Positions 54,007 to 62,008 of a DNA stretch of 64,000 nucleotides are shown piece after piece (position 1 is the first letter of the stretch; each line of letters begins with the position of its first letter). The stretch is from Bacillota bacterium. Its GTDB lineage: Bacteria > Bacillota > UBA4882 > UBA8346. Position numbers and translations under genes: made by a program. Under the pieces are notes generated by a model that was not told the DNA's origin, did no database searches, and worked only from the letters and a program-made list of their open reading frames with translations. The stretch covers positions 1-64,000 of the forward strand of contig JARKQY010000041.1 in NCBI GenBank assembly GCA_029974635.1, given 5' to 3'.

Positions 54007-55350
54007 ATGGTTGAAGCTCTGACTTTGGATCGAATGCCGCCCCAGAATGTCGAGGCCGAACGTTCGACGCTGGGTTCAATGCTGCTGGAAAAAGATGCGA
54101 TCTATAAGAGCATCGAGATTTTAAAGCCCGATGACTTTTACCGGGAGGCCCACCGGGTAATCTTCGAGGTGGTAGCCGGTTTGGCCAACAAAGGCGAGCC
54201 GGTGGATATCATCACAGTTTCCGAAGAGTTAAAACAGCGGAATATGCTGGACAAAATCGGCGGGGTGGCTTATCTGACCGTATTGGCAAACTCGGTTCCC
54301 ACCGCCGCCAATATTGAGTACTATGCCAAAATTGTTGAAGAAAAGGCATTATTGCGTTCCATTATTTCCGTGGCCACTGAAATCGTGGGCATGGGTTACG
54401 CCGGAACCGACGATGTCAACAATATTCTGGATGAAGCGGAAAAACGCATCTTTCAAATCAGTCAGAAACGGAATGTTAAGGGTTTTGTCAACCTCAAGAA
54501 CATTTTAATCGAGACCTTTGAACGAATTGAAAAAATATATGAAACAAAAGGCGGGGTAACCGGAGTCCCTACCGGCTTTTCAGACCTTGACCGGATGACG
54601 GCGGGTTTGCAGCCATCGGATCTGATTATCCTGGCGGCCCGTCCCAGCATGGGGAAAACAACTTTTGCCTTAAATATAGCCCGCAATGTGGCGGTTGATA
54701 AAAAGATTCCGGTGGTTGTCTTTAGTTTGGAGATGTCCAAAGAGCAATTGGCTTTAAAATTGCTTTGTTCCGAAGCCGGAGTTGACAATCAACGGATCCG
54801 CACCGGGACCTTGATGGATAATGATTGGCCCCGGCTGTCCCATGCTTTGGGACATTTATCGGATTGCAGTATTTTTATTGACGATTCCCCCGGATTGACC
54901 GCTTTGGAGATTCGCTCCCGGGCACGCCGGATTAAGGCGGAGAATGGTTTGGGACTGGTTGTTATCGATTATCTCCAGTTGATGCAGTCCCGGAACCGGT
55001 CTGAAAACCGCCAGCAGGAAGTCTCGGAGATTTCCAGATCCCTTAAATCACTGGCGCGGGAGTTGAGTGTTCCCGTAATATCCTTATCCCAATTATCCAG
55101 GGCTGTTGAGCAGCGGACGGATAAAAGACCATATTTAGCCGATTTACGGGAATCCGGATCTTTGGAGCAGGATGCCGATCTGGTTGCGTTTTTATACCGG
55201 GATGATTATTATAATCCGGAGACCGATAAGAAGAATATCACCGAATTGATTATCGCCAAACAGCGGAACGGTCCCGTGGGAACCGTGGAACTCTTGTTTC
55301 AAAAAGAGTTCAGTAAATTCGTGGGGCTGGAAAAATACCGGAAACCGTGA
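54007..55350 (+). CDS. dnaB: Replicative DNA helicase DnaB
   Basis: This is the hexameric 5'-3' helicase of the replication fork. The 447-residue protein has the N-terminal helical domain (DRMPPQNVEAERSTLGSMLL) and the RecA-like core with Walker A ILAARPSMGKTTFALNIA at about 211, H1a/VFSLEMSKEQLA, Walker B LVVIDYLQLMQSR, and the arginine-finger/QLSRAVEQRTDKRP part. ENRQQEVSEISRSLKSLARE is intact. Length is standard. There is no intein. A terminator follows. Confidence 0.97.
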   Translation: MVEALTLDRMPPQNVEAERSTLGSMLLEKDAIYKSIEILKPDDFYREAHRVIFEVVAGLANKGEPVDIITVSEELKQRNMLDKIGGVAYLTVLANSVPTAANIEYYAKIVEEKALLRSIISVATEIVGMGYAGTDDVNNILDEAEKRIFQISQKRNVKGFVNLKNILIETFERIEKIYETKGGVTGVPTGFSDLDRMTAGLQPSDLIILAARPSMGKTTFALNIARNVAVDKKIPVVVFSLEMSKEQLALKLLCSEAGVDNQRIRTGTLMDNDWPRLSHALGHLSDCSIFIDDSPGLTALEIRSRARRIKAENGLGLVVIDYLQLMQSRNRSENRQQEVSEISRSLKSLARELSVPVISLSQLSRAVEQRTDKRPYLADLRESGSLEQDADLVAFLYRDDYYNPETDKKNITELIIAKQRNGPVGTVELLFQKEFSKFVGLEKYRKP

Positions 55351-55384
55351 TTTGAATTGATTAAGTTTGAAGCTGCAATATCTT

Positions 55385-55414
55385 ATCCAAGTGGAACGAC
55401 GCTTGGATTTTTTG
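55385..55414 (+). terminator. Terminator of the rplI-lonC-dnaB transcript
   Basis: ATCCAAG (55385-55391) and CTTGGAT (55402-55408) form a 7-bp stem followed by TTTTTTG. Confidence 0.85.
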
Positions 55415-55506
55415 TTTTGTTCCGCTTGTTAACTCCAAAGTTTTTATCAAATATGGAATGAAAAGCAAGATAAAAGCCGCTCAATCTTGGTAAAAAACAT
55501 TTTTTT

Positions 55507-55614
55507 GACGGGATTAACGGGATTTATAGGATTAAAATTTGTAAAAGCAATTATAATGCTGGTTTTTAAGCGAAGCTTGATATTAATAATCCCATTAATC
55601 CTGTAAATCCTGTC
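55507..55614. repeat. Dispersed inverted repeat, GACGGGATT family, copy C
   Basis: GACGGGATTAACGGGATTTA opens and CCATTAATCCTGTAAATCCTGTC closes the element. The arms match copies A and B, while the interior (TTATAATGCTGGTTTTTAAG...) is unrelated to theirs. No gene is visible in the rest of 55415-55773. Confidence 0.65.
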
Positions 55615-55773
55615 TAATAAAGATTTGTATTATTTGGTTTCGGTTTTTTCGGGGTAGGGATTCATGGGATTGAAAAACAAACAATGAAACTGCGTAAGTT
55701 TGGGAGGAGTTTTTGGGTGGCCCGGAGAAAATTCATGTAAAGGTAAAATGGTGATGAAGGAGCTTTTCGGGAT

Positions 55774-56091
55774 ATGAGGCCAAATAAACAAATTGAAGAT
55801 ATCAATGTGTTTATGTGCACTTGTGCTTGGTGTAACAAGAATATCGATGAAACGGACGAGGTATTTTGTGTCGAAGCCAAAACCAAGCGGGATCTCCGGG
55901 AGCAGGAAGGACAAATCGTCAAGCTGTTATTAGAAAAGACGGGGCGCCGGATTTCGGGAATGATTGTCACCGGGGATTCCCAGGCCAAGCTGAAAGGTTA
56001 TGACATTGCTTTCATGGTCTGCGGTCCGAATTGCGGCAAGTTTCTGAAAAAGATGTTGACGGAGGAAACCGGGATTATTGAGCGGGTGTAA
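55774..56091 (+). CDS. Small protein with two zinc-ribbon-like Cys pairs
   Basis: The 105-residue protein has CTCAWCNKNID and, near the C-terminus, VCGPNCGKFLKKML, so two Cys pairs (CxxC and CxxxC type) that could bind one zinc in a treble-clef-like fold. The middle is charged and helical (KTKRDLREQEGQIVKLLLEK). GGAG lies 11 bases before the ATG. I recognise no family. It stands alone between dnaB and the minus-strand NHLP gene. Confidence 0.6.
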   Translation: MRPNKQIEDINVFMCTCAWCNKNIDETDEVFCVEAKTKRDLREQEGQIVKLLLEKTGRRISGMIVTGDSQAKLKGYDIAFMVCGPNCGKFLKKMLTEETGIIERV

Positions 56092-56400
56092 TACGAGTAA
56101 TGTTGCTATTTTGTAACCAAGTATTGCCCGAAATCAAATTCCTAATTAATAATATGTGCATCCCATAAGAAACCTCTCTGAATTGAGAGGTTTACAAATC
56201 ATTCGGTAGTTTTTAGGTTGGGAAATGAGCGAAGCGTTTTATTCCTGTCTGGGGTACCCAATGAAGCGTCGCCCATTTAAGCTCAGTGAAAGTATACGGC
56301 CCAGCAGCCATCGTGGAAGTGACTGAAGCCGGAGTGGAGCGCGGTTTAATTTACCGGAAATATAACCGCGTCATGAATGGTGTTTCCAACGGCCCCACCG
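56092..56400. other. Intergenic region with a hairpin and a coding-like remnant
   Basis: AAACCTCTC (56170-56178) and GAGAGGTTT (56185-56193) form a 9-bp hairpin that could terminate from either side, though T-runs are short. From 56286 a frame reads VKVYGPAAIVEVTEAGVERG and looks protein-like, but it has no ribosome site and runs on antisense to the NHLP gene, so I do not call it. Confidence 0.4.
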
Positions 56401-56658
56401 TCACCATGCCATGCCAACATCATCCGGCGAGTACGGCAAGTCATCCTCGTTGTGGAATTGTGGGATCACCAGGTAAAAACGGCTGGGGGTCTCTTCAACG
56501 ACGATTAATTCCATATCGGATGGGACCGTGATGTTAAAGTACTCCTGGATGGTACCTTTCGGATCGGCAATTAGTTTCTGCCGGTAGATCTCATCCGCCA
56601 TTGCCTTCTCGACGATGATCTGCTTGGTCACTTTTTTAGGCTGCTTCTTTCTTCCCAT
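56401..56658 (-). CDS. NHLP-type (nitrile-hydratase-like leader) small protein, possible RiPP precursor
   Basis: The 85-residue protein has a basic start (MGRKKQPKKVTKQ), then VEKAMADEIYRQKLIADPKG, TIQEYFNITVPSDMELIVVE and TPSRFYLVIPQFHNED. The pattern of a DxxxRQKLxADP helix, an acidic linker, ELxVVEETPxxxYLVIP strands and an acidic tail is that of NHLP leader peptides of proteusin-type precursors. Unlike most, it has no Gly-Gly before a core, and only 11 residues (SPDDVGMAW region) remain after the leader. It could be a short-core precursor, a decayed precursor, or a stand-alone leader-like carrier. AAGGAGGG stands 6 bases before the ATG. The terpenoid-synthase-like gene lies 140 bases upstream on the same strand. 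Confidence 0.65.
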   Translation of the reverse strand: MGRKKQPKKVTKQIIVEKAMADEIYRQKLIADPKGTIQEYFNITVPSDMELIVVEETPSRFYLVIPQFHNEDDLPYSPDDVGMAW

Positions 56659-56798
56659 GGTAACCCTCCTTAGTTTATCGTATTTCCTGATAAAGCATAT
56701 CCAATCAAAAATGATCCGTAAAAATTCACTTAAAAAAACAACTTTATTAGAATAATTCTATAATAGTACAAAATAAACCAGGAAGCAATACAATTCGT

Positions 56799-57767
56799 TC
56801 ATTCCGGGAAAGGCCGGCTCTTTTCCAGCCAACGGCTAAATCCACCGGTCAGCATGGCTTTTTTTTGATTTTGGACCCGTTTGAATAAATCAGCAAAACT
56901 TTTTAAAAAAGTTTCATGAAATGATATCAGATAGGGTACTGAATATTTTGGCTCATTTTTTAATCGCCGGTGGTTTTTTTTGACAATGGCCGTTACATCT
57001 TGAATAGTATCCCCAAAATAAATGGCCTTGCGAATCAGGGATTCGTTTAAGGCGGCGAAATCAGTCAAATGATAATATTTCAGCACTTGCGCCAAAAAAT
57101 AAGTGCAATTGCCATTCTTGAAATCTTCCCGCCAATCGGCGCAGTCATCCAGGAGCTGGGCGGAAATTAACACCGCATCGACCATGGTATCCAACGGACC
57201 GATGGCCTCCGGACGGCCGCTTAAAACCGCCATGGCCGCATTGATAATTTTCACGGGAGCCGCTTTGTGGGCAATGATTTTGAGATCAGCGGCGGTCATT
57301 ATCCGGCGCTGCGTCCAAAACATCTCCCTTTCCCAACGGGTACTATACGCCCACTCCTGAAAATATTGCCGTAGGGATTGCCAAAATAAGGAATCATTAG
57401 GAAATAGCTCCCGGTAAGGATGGAGAAAATCGAAGAGAAACAGGTTCCCAAGCGGCAGCAGATCAGCCTTGTATTCACCGGGCTCCGTATCCATTACGGC
57501 ATCCTGCACCAAGAAATAAAAAAACTTAAAAACTCCAGCCATGGATATTTTCCGGCAAATATCCGCATCCACCGCTAAAGTTCGTCCGAGCCAAAACGGC
57601 AGTGCGTAACAGATGTAATTTTTATTGAAACCATCCCGGAATACATTATAGCGTTCCAGATAATCAAGGGCCGTCTTCCGAAAGACAGAGGGGTATGTCC
57701 CGATTTGACGTTCACAGGCATCAAAAACCCAAGCGAGTTCCCGGTCAAAGTCATGTAATGGATCCAT
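56799..57767 (-). CDS. Class I terpenoid-synthase-like protein
   Basis: The 322-residue, all-helical protein carries two Asp-rich metal motifs: DAVMD at residues 89-93 (FYFLVQDAVMD) and DDCADWRED at 207-215 (SAQLLDDCADWREDF). These are spaced as in class I isoprenoid enzymes, which bind diphosphate through Mg2+. RWEREMFWTQRR between them also fits a diphosphate-contact region. It lacks the full DDxxD of prenyltransferases, so it may be a divergent prenyltransferase, cyclase or non-catalytic member. There is no signal peptide. It is probably transcribed with the NHLP gene downstream. Substrate is unknown. Confidence 0.6.
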   Translation of the reverse strand: MDPLHDFDRELAWVFDACERQIGTYPSVFRKTALDYLERYNVFRDGFNKNYICYALPFWLGRTLAVDADICRKISMAGVFKFFYFLVQDAVMDTEPGEYKADLLPLGNLFLFDFLHPYRELFPNDSLFWQSLRQYFQEWAYSTRWEREMFWTQRRIMTAADLKIIAHKAAPVKIINAAMAVLSGRPEAIGPLDTMVDAVLISAQLLDDCADWREDFKNGNCTYFLAQVLKYYHLTDFAALNESLIRKAIYFGDTIQDVTAIVKKNHRRLKNEPKYSVPYLISFHETFLKSFADLFKRVQNQKKAMLTGGFSRWLEKSRPFPE

Positions 57768-57916
57768 AGCGCTCTCTTTCCCCGGTCCGGTTGGAATCGC
57801 CGCCGGCTTGCCTGCCGCAATTAGTCACATAAATAACTATACTAAGTATAATTCGATAATTCACAAATTACAATACATGACCATTCAAAATGCATTTTTT
57901 CGCTTTTTAGTTTTCC

Positions 57917-57945
57917 TTGATTTTATTCTGGCGATTCTTTATAAT
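57917..57945 (+). promoter_or_regulatory. Candidate promoter of the response-regulator pair
   Basis: TTGATT at 57917-57922 and TATAAT at 57940-57945 are separated by 17 bases in a very AT-rich divergent region (57768-58068) that otherwise holds nothing I can name. Confidence 0.55.
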
Positions 57946-58068
57946 TTTATTGTAAATATCTCCTTATATAATATTTATGCTTTTCATGATTGTGTAAATC
58001 ATATTAGAACATAGGGTTTTAATTATATGTATTGATTAACCCTTATACGTCACCAGTTTGGAGGTTTC

Positions 58069-58824
58069 ATGAGGAAAGAGGTTATTCTTTGTGTGGATGA
58101 CGAGAATATTGTCCTTCAGAGTATTAAGACCGAGCTTCTGAATCTCTTCGACAGTAAATTCCTGATTGAAACCGCCGAAAGCGGGCCGGAGGCCTTGGAA
58201 ATATTCGGAGAGTTGTTGAACAACCGGTACGATATTCCGGTAATTATCTCCGATTACATTATGCCGGGGATGAAAGGCGATGAACTATTGAAAAATATCC
58301 ACCGGATTTCTCCCCGGTCTTTAAAAATCATGCTCACCGGTCAGGCCAAAATTGAAGGAATAACGAACGCCATTAATCACGCCAACCTGTTTTATTACCT
58401 GGAAAAACCATGGAAAAAAGACGTTTTGAAAGAGATTATCGGTAAAGCGCTGGCGTATTACTATCAAAATAAAGCCTTGACAACAGAACACTCAAGTCTT
58501 TCCCGAAGCACGAATGAATTAAAATCCCAAATTCAGGCAAAAACTCTGGAGTTAAATGAATTGAGGGAAAGGTTGAACAAAAACGGCAGACCGGATTCCG
58601 CCGGAGAACTCTCAAAAAACATGGCGCTTTTCGAGGAAATCAACACAGCCCTTAGCAAAATTAAAACCAATATGGACTCATTGGCAAAACGGTCAAATAT
58701 GGAAAGCTGCGGTGGTGATTTGTTAAGTTCCGAGGTTGAAGAGCAATTTTATCAATCGAGCCGGGAGGAAATCGAACGGATAATCATGTTTATCAATCGC
58801 TTAAAAAGGGCCACTTATGAGTAA
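58069..58824 (+). CDS. Response regulator, REC domain with C-terminal coiled coil
   Basis: The 251-residue protein has a complete receiver domain: acidic pair D10/D11, phospho-acceptor Asp62 in IISDYIMPGMKG, switch Thr90 in MLTGQA and Lys113 in EKPW. The KPW ending is typical of RpfG-like receivers. Residues about 145-250 are helical with heptads (SQIQAKTLELNELRERLNKN) and no known output domain, so it may work by protein contact. GGAGG stands 8 bases before the ATG. It overlaps the next gene by 8 bases. Confidence 0.88.
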   Translation: MRKEVILCVDDENIVLQSIKTELLNLFDSKFLIETAESGPEALEIFGELLNNRYDIPVIISDYIMPGMKGDELLKNIHRISPRSLKIMLTGQAKIEGITNAINHANLFYYLEKPWKKDVLKEIIGKALAYYYQNKALTTEHSSLSRSTNELKSQIQAKTLELNELRERLNKNGRPDSAGELSKNMALFEEINTALSKIKTNMDSLAKRSNMESCGGDLLSSEVEEQFYQSSREEIERIIMFINRLKRATYE

Positions 58825-60037
58825 GCCAAGTATTATTTGCATCGATGATGAAAAGATGGTGTTGGACAGTTTAAAAGAACAGCTAAATTCGAAATTCGGT
58901 TGCGAGTATAACATCGAAACCGCCGAAAGCAGCCGGGAGGCTTTGCGCCTATTTCAGGATCTATTGCAAAAGAACGAAGAAGTTCCGCTAATCATCGCCG
59001 ACTATGTCATGCCCGGCATGAAGGGCGACGAGTTATTAAAATGGGTCCGCGAAATGGATCCCAAGGTGGTTTCGGTATTGCTCACCGGGCAAGCTACCAT
59101 TGAAGGCGTAGCCAATGCGGTCAATTATGGTGGGGTCTTCCGGTATATTGCCAAGCCCTGGAAGATGGAGAGTTTATGCGCCACAGTGGCCGAAGCTTTA
59201 GAATATTATTATGACGAACGGCTATACGAAGAGAAAGTAAACCAACTTAAAACCATTAACTCTGAACTACAGCAAAACTTGGCAGCAAAATCCAGGGAGC
59301 TGGAACTCGGCCGGGTTCCGCCATCTGATACCGAAATGGCCGGGCCGGGGCAACCGGTGGCTAATGTATCGTCCGGGATCTACAATTTATTGCTTACCAT
59401 CAAGTCCGGTATTGATATGATTTATCGCCAAAAAATCAATCCCGGGAAACGCGAAAATCCCTCTCTTTATACCCGGAGCATGAACGAGTTTTACCAAGTC
59501 ACATCGGATATTTTGGGCAACTTGGCGGAAACTTTGAGCCAGAATAGTTTGGCGGCGGGTGACGCTTCTCCTGAACCGTTTGACAGCGGTATTATAAAGC
59601 TGATTAATGATAAAATCGCCACCGTAAATCGGCATCTTTTCGAAGATCTACAGGAATTGACCCAACGCATCAATACCATGGAGCGGCAATTCTCCAAAGG
59701 TATCGAAAGGGTGGCGGCCTTGGATGAAGAGGAGATTGTTTTACTGGACTTAAACGAGGTCCTCTTCTTTACCTCCGAGGATAGTCAAACTTACGTAATA
59801 ACCTTCAAATCCAGGTATAAAATGCGGGATACCCTGGACATGCTGGAAGCCCGGTTGTGCGGCCAAAACTTCTTCCGCTGCCACCGCGGTTTTATCGTCA
59901 ATTTGAAACATATCACCAAAATTTCCCCCTGGCTTGGACCCAATAGCTATATTTCCAAGTTTGAGGGTTTCCCCTACGAAATACCTATCAGCCGGAACCG
60001 TATCCGGGAAATGCGACGGTTATTGGAGATCTCCTAG
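58817..60037 (+). CDS. LytTR-family response regulator
   Basis: The 406-residue protein has a receiver close in sequence to its upstream partner (Asp62, Thr90, Lys113 at identical positions; YVMPGMKGDELL shared). A long helical linker of about 180 residues follows. A C-terminal LytTR DNA-binding domain spans about 305-406 (LDLNEVLFFTSEDSQTYVIT, FFRCHRGFIVNLKHI, YEIPISRNRIREMRRLL). It should bind paired direct repeats near promoters, possibly those of this locus. The twin receivers point to a tandem duplication. Its 3' end overlaps the convergent radical SAM gene by 18 bases. Confidence 0.9.
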   Translation: MSKPSIICIDDEKMVLDSLKEQLNSKFGCEYNIETAESSREALRLFQDLLQKNEEVPLIIADYVMPGMKGDELLKWVREMDPKVVSVLLTGQATIEGVANAVNYGGVFRYIAKPWKMESLCATVAEALEYYYDERLYEEKVNQLKTINSELQQNLAAKSRELELGRVPPSDTEMAGPGQPVANVSSGIYNLLLTIKSGIDMIYRQKINPGKRENPSLYTRSMNEFYQVTSDILGNLAETLSQNSLAAGDASPEPFDSGIIKLINDKIATVNRHLFEDLQELTQRINTMERQFSKGIERVAALDEEEIVLLDLNEVLFFTSEDSQTYVITFKSRYKMRDTLDMLEARLCGQNFFRCHRGFIVNLKHITKISPWLGPNSYISKFEGFPYEIPISRNRIREMRRLLEIS

Positions 60038-61846
60038 GAGCCTGTCCAGTTTCTTTTGAATTATGGCGATGCTCCGTTCTTGCGCCAAAATTATCGCTGA
60101 TAAACTCTTGGCGCGAGGGCGGGTTTTCAACCATAACAGGTTATGATGCCGGTATTCAATGATATACAACAAATACGGCAAAAAAATATCAAACAACTCC
60201 GTATAAGTATTTTTACATATCCCGTACAGTTGTTTGGCGAGATCGGCGGCTTCTTTTTGCGATAACCCTTTCCCTGTTCGATAATTGCACCCCCATGACA
60301 GCTCCCGCACTTCGCGCGGAACCATCGCCACAACCTGATAATCCTTAGGATTTCGATATACTTTAGAGTTTTTTTCCAATTGAAAACTTTGAATGGTTAT
60401 TGAAACGATATACCGTAGATTACGCCGGATCAGCCGGATGGTTTCCTTGGCTTCATCACCCGTTTCCGTGGGAAATCCGAATATGCAGGACACAAAATTA
60501 GCGATTCCTGCTTCATTGCAGACTGCCAGAACTTTGCCGATGATATCCGGGTGGATTCCTTTCTCCATTATGGAGAGAACTCGCTCCGAACCCGATTCCA
60601 GACCAAAGAGCAGCATCTTGCATCCGGATTTTGCTAAATTAGCGCATAGTTCTTGATCCAGTTTCCGTTCAAAACGGGTCATGCAAAACCAGTGGATTTG
60701 CAAGCCGGATTCGTTGATCTCCGTCGCCAGTCGCGCCAGTACATCGGGAGATACCGCTAAATCCACCAGGCCAAAGATATTACCGCCGTGTTTTTGAATT
60801 AATGTCTCAATATCCTTTTTTACTTTTTCCGGACTCCGTAAGCGGTATTGATTCCCGCCATAGTCGGAATGATTGCAAAAAGCGCATCGCCCCCAATAAC
60901 AGCCCCGGGAGGCATAAATCATCAACACCGGCCGGGGCGAGAAATAAAGTGCCAGCGGCAGTCCCTCAAAGGAGGGTGTGGGAAGTTCGTTGATATTTTC
61001 AATATGAAAGGCATCATTGACTACAATTTCAGCGTCATTTTTGAATATTAAATTGGGAACGATCCGAAGCGAATCCCCGTTTTCCAAGCAATCTACCAGC
61101 CGGGTAATGGCCGTTTCGCCTTCATAGAGAATAACACTGTCAAATAAAGTGAATAATTCGGGGTTCTGAACCAGATTGTCCCGTAAATTGGTGAAATGAA
61201 TTCCTCCAATGACGATGTGGACATTGGGCAAGGCCTGTTTCAGCCAGTACGCCAGGGTCAACCCCGGTATCACCTGGCTCCGGCAAGCGATGGAGATTCC
61301 GGTCACTTGCGGAGCGGTGCTGATAAATCCGGGGATTACATACCGTTGATAATAATCAATATACAGGTTAAGCGATGGATCTCGCACCGCCTTCAGTATC
61401 TGTTCAGTGGAATCGGGAGAGTGGTACATTTCATATTGGGTAAAGGAGAGATGGGATCGGAAATACGGCAACGCAATGAATTGAAGTCCCTCTTCCAGCA
61501 GATGCTTGCTGGCGGTGAAACGCCGGTAATCATAAAAATCGCGGGGGTCCCGCCATACCCGTTTCGCTTTCTCGATCTCCCTTAACAAACGGTCCTTCTT
61601 TTGAGTGAGCCGTTGAATTGTCGGGATCTCCGATTTTAGAAATTGTAAAGTGTTATAATTGGCGTTGATTTTGACGGATGCCTCCACGAGCCCGTTCTTG
61701 CTTAAAAAATGGTCGTAGGATTCCACATTGAGATCTTTTTGAATCACTTCATGCCCGGCTGCTCTTAAAACAGCCGTCAAGCAGGGTAACGCCAGGTTAG
61801 GGATGGTTGGATCAAATTGCGGCGGGAAAACGAGGGTTACTTTCAT
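60020..61846 (-). CDS. B12-binding-type radical SAM enzyme with CX4CX2C motif
   Basis: The 608-residue protein starts MKVTLVFPPQFDPTIPNLAL, the usual N-terminus of cobalamin-binding radical SAM proteins. It has a Rossmann-like part with HIVIGGIHFTNLRDNL (no DxHxxG, often lacking in this class). The radical SAM core begins SRGCYWGRCAFCNHSDYGG, Cys316, Cys321 and Cys324. This is CX4CX2C, one residue longer than canonical CX3CX2C. LFGLESGSERVLSIMEKGI and FGFPTETGDEA follow, then a helical C-terminal domain. Such enzymes methylate or rearrange unreactive carbons in lipids, peptides or antibiotics. The ATG at 61846 has AAGGAG upstream. The substrate is unknown; the NHLP and terpenoid-like genes are the candidate partners. 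Confidence 0.82.
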   Translation of the reverse strand: MKVTLVFPPQFDPTIPNLALPCLTAVLRAAGHEVIQKDLNVESYDHFLSKNGLVEASVKINANYNTLQFLKSEIPTIQRLTQKKDRLLREIEKAKRVWRDPRDFYDYRRFTASKHLLEEGLQFIALPYFRSHLSFTQYEMYHSPDSTEQILKAVRDPSLNLYIDYYQRYVIPGFISTAPQVTGISIACRSQVIPGLTLAYWLKQALPNVHIVIGGIHFTNLRDNLVQNPELFTLFDSVILYEGETAITRLVDCLENGDSLRIVPNLIFKNDAEIVVNDAFHIENINELPTPSFEGLPLALYFSPRPVLMIYASRGCYWGRCAFCNHSDYGGNQYRLRSPEKVKKDIETLIQKHGGNIFGLVDLAVSPDVLARLATEINESGLQIHWFCMTRFERKLDQELCANLAKSGCKMLLFGLESGSERVLSIMEKGIHPDIIGKVLAVCNEAGIANFVSCIFGFPTETGDEAKETIRLIRRNLRYIVSITIQSFQLEKNSKVYRNPKDYQVVAMVPREVRELSWGCNYRTGKGLSQKEAADLAKQLYGICKNTYTELFDIFLPYLLYIIEYRHHNLLWLKTRPRAKSLSAIILAQERSIAIIQKKLDRLLGDLQ

Positions 61847-62008
61847 GAAATTCGGTTCTCCTTTTTTAAAACCTCGTTTGATAATGGGCAAATCAAATTA
61901 TATACTATATAATAAATAAAGAATATTCCACCCGGAAAAGAAGCGGATGCGTTTTCGCATGGAAACTGGAACTGATTTTTTGAATCGATTGAACCGAGGT
62001 GTAGGCCA

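Noticed and set aside
56286..56531. Plus-strand 81-codon frame overlapping the NHLP gene
   Set aside because: It has no ribosome site and its right half is antisense to the NHLP coding region; only the left part looks protein-like.
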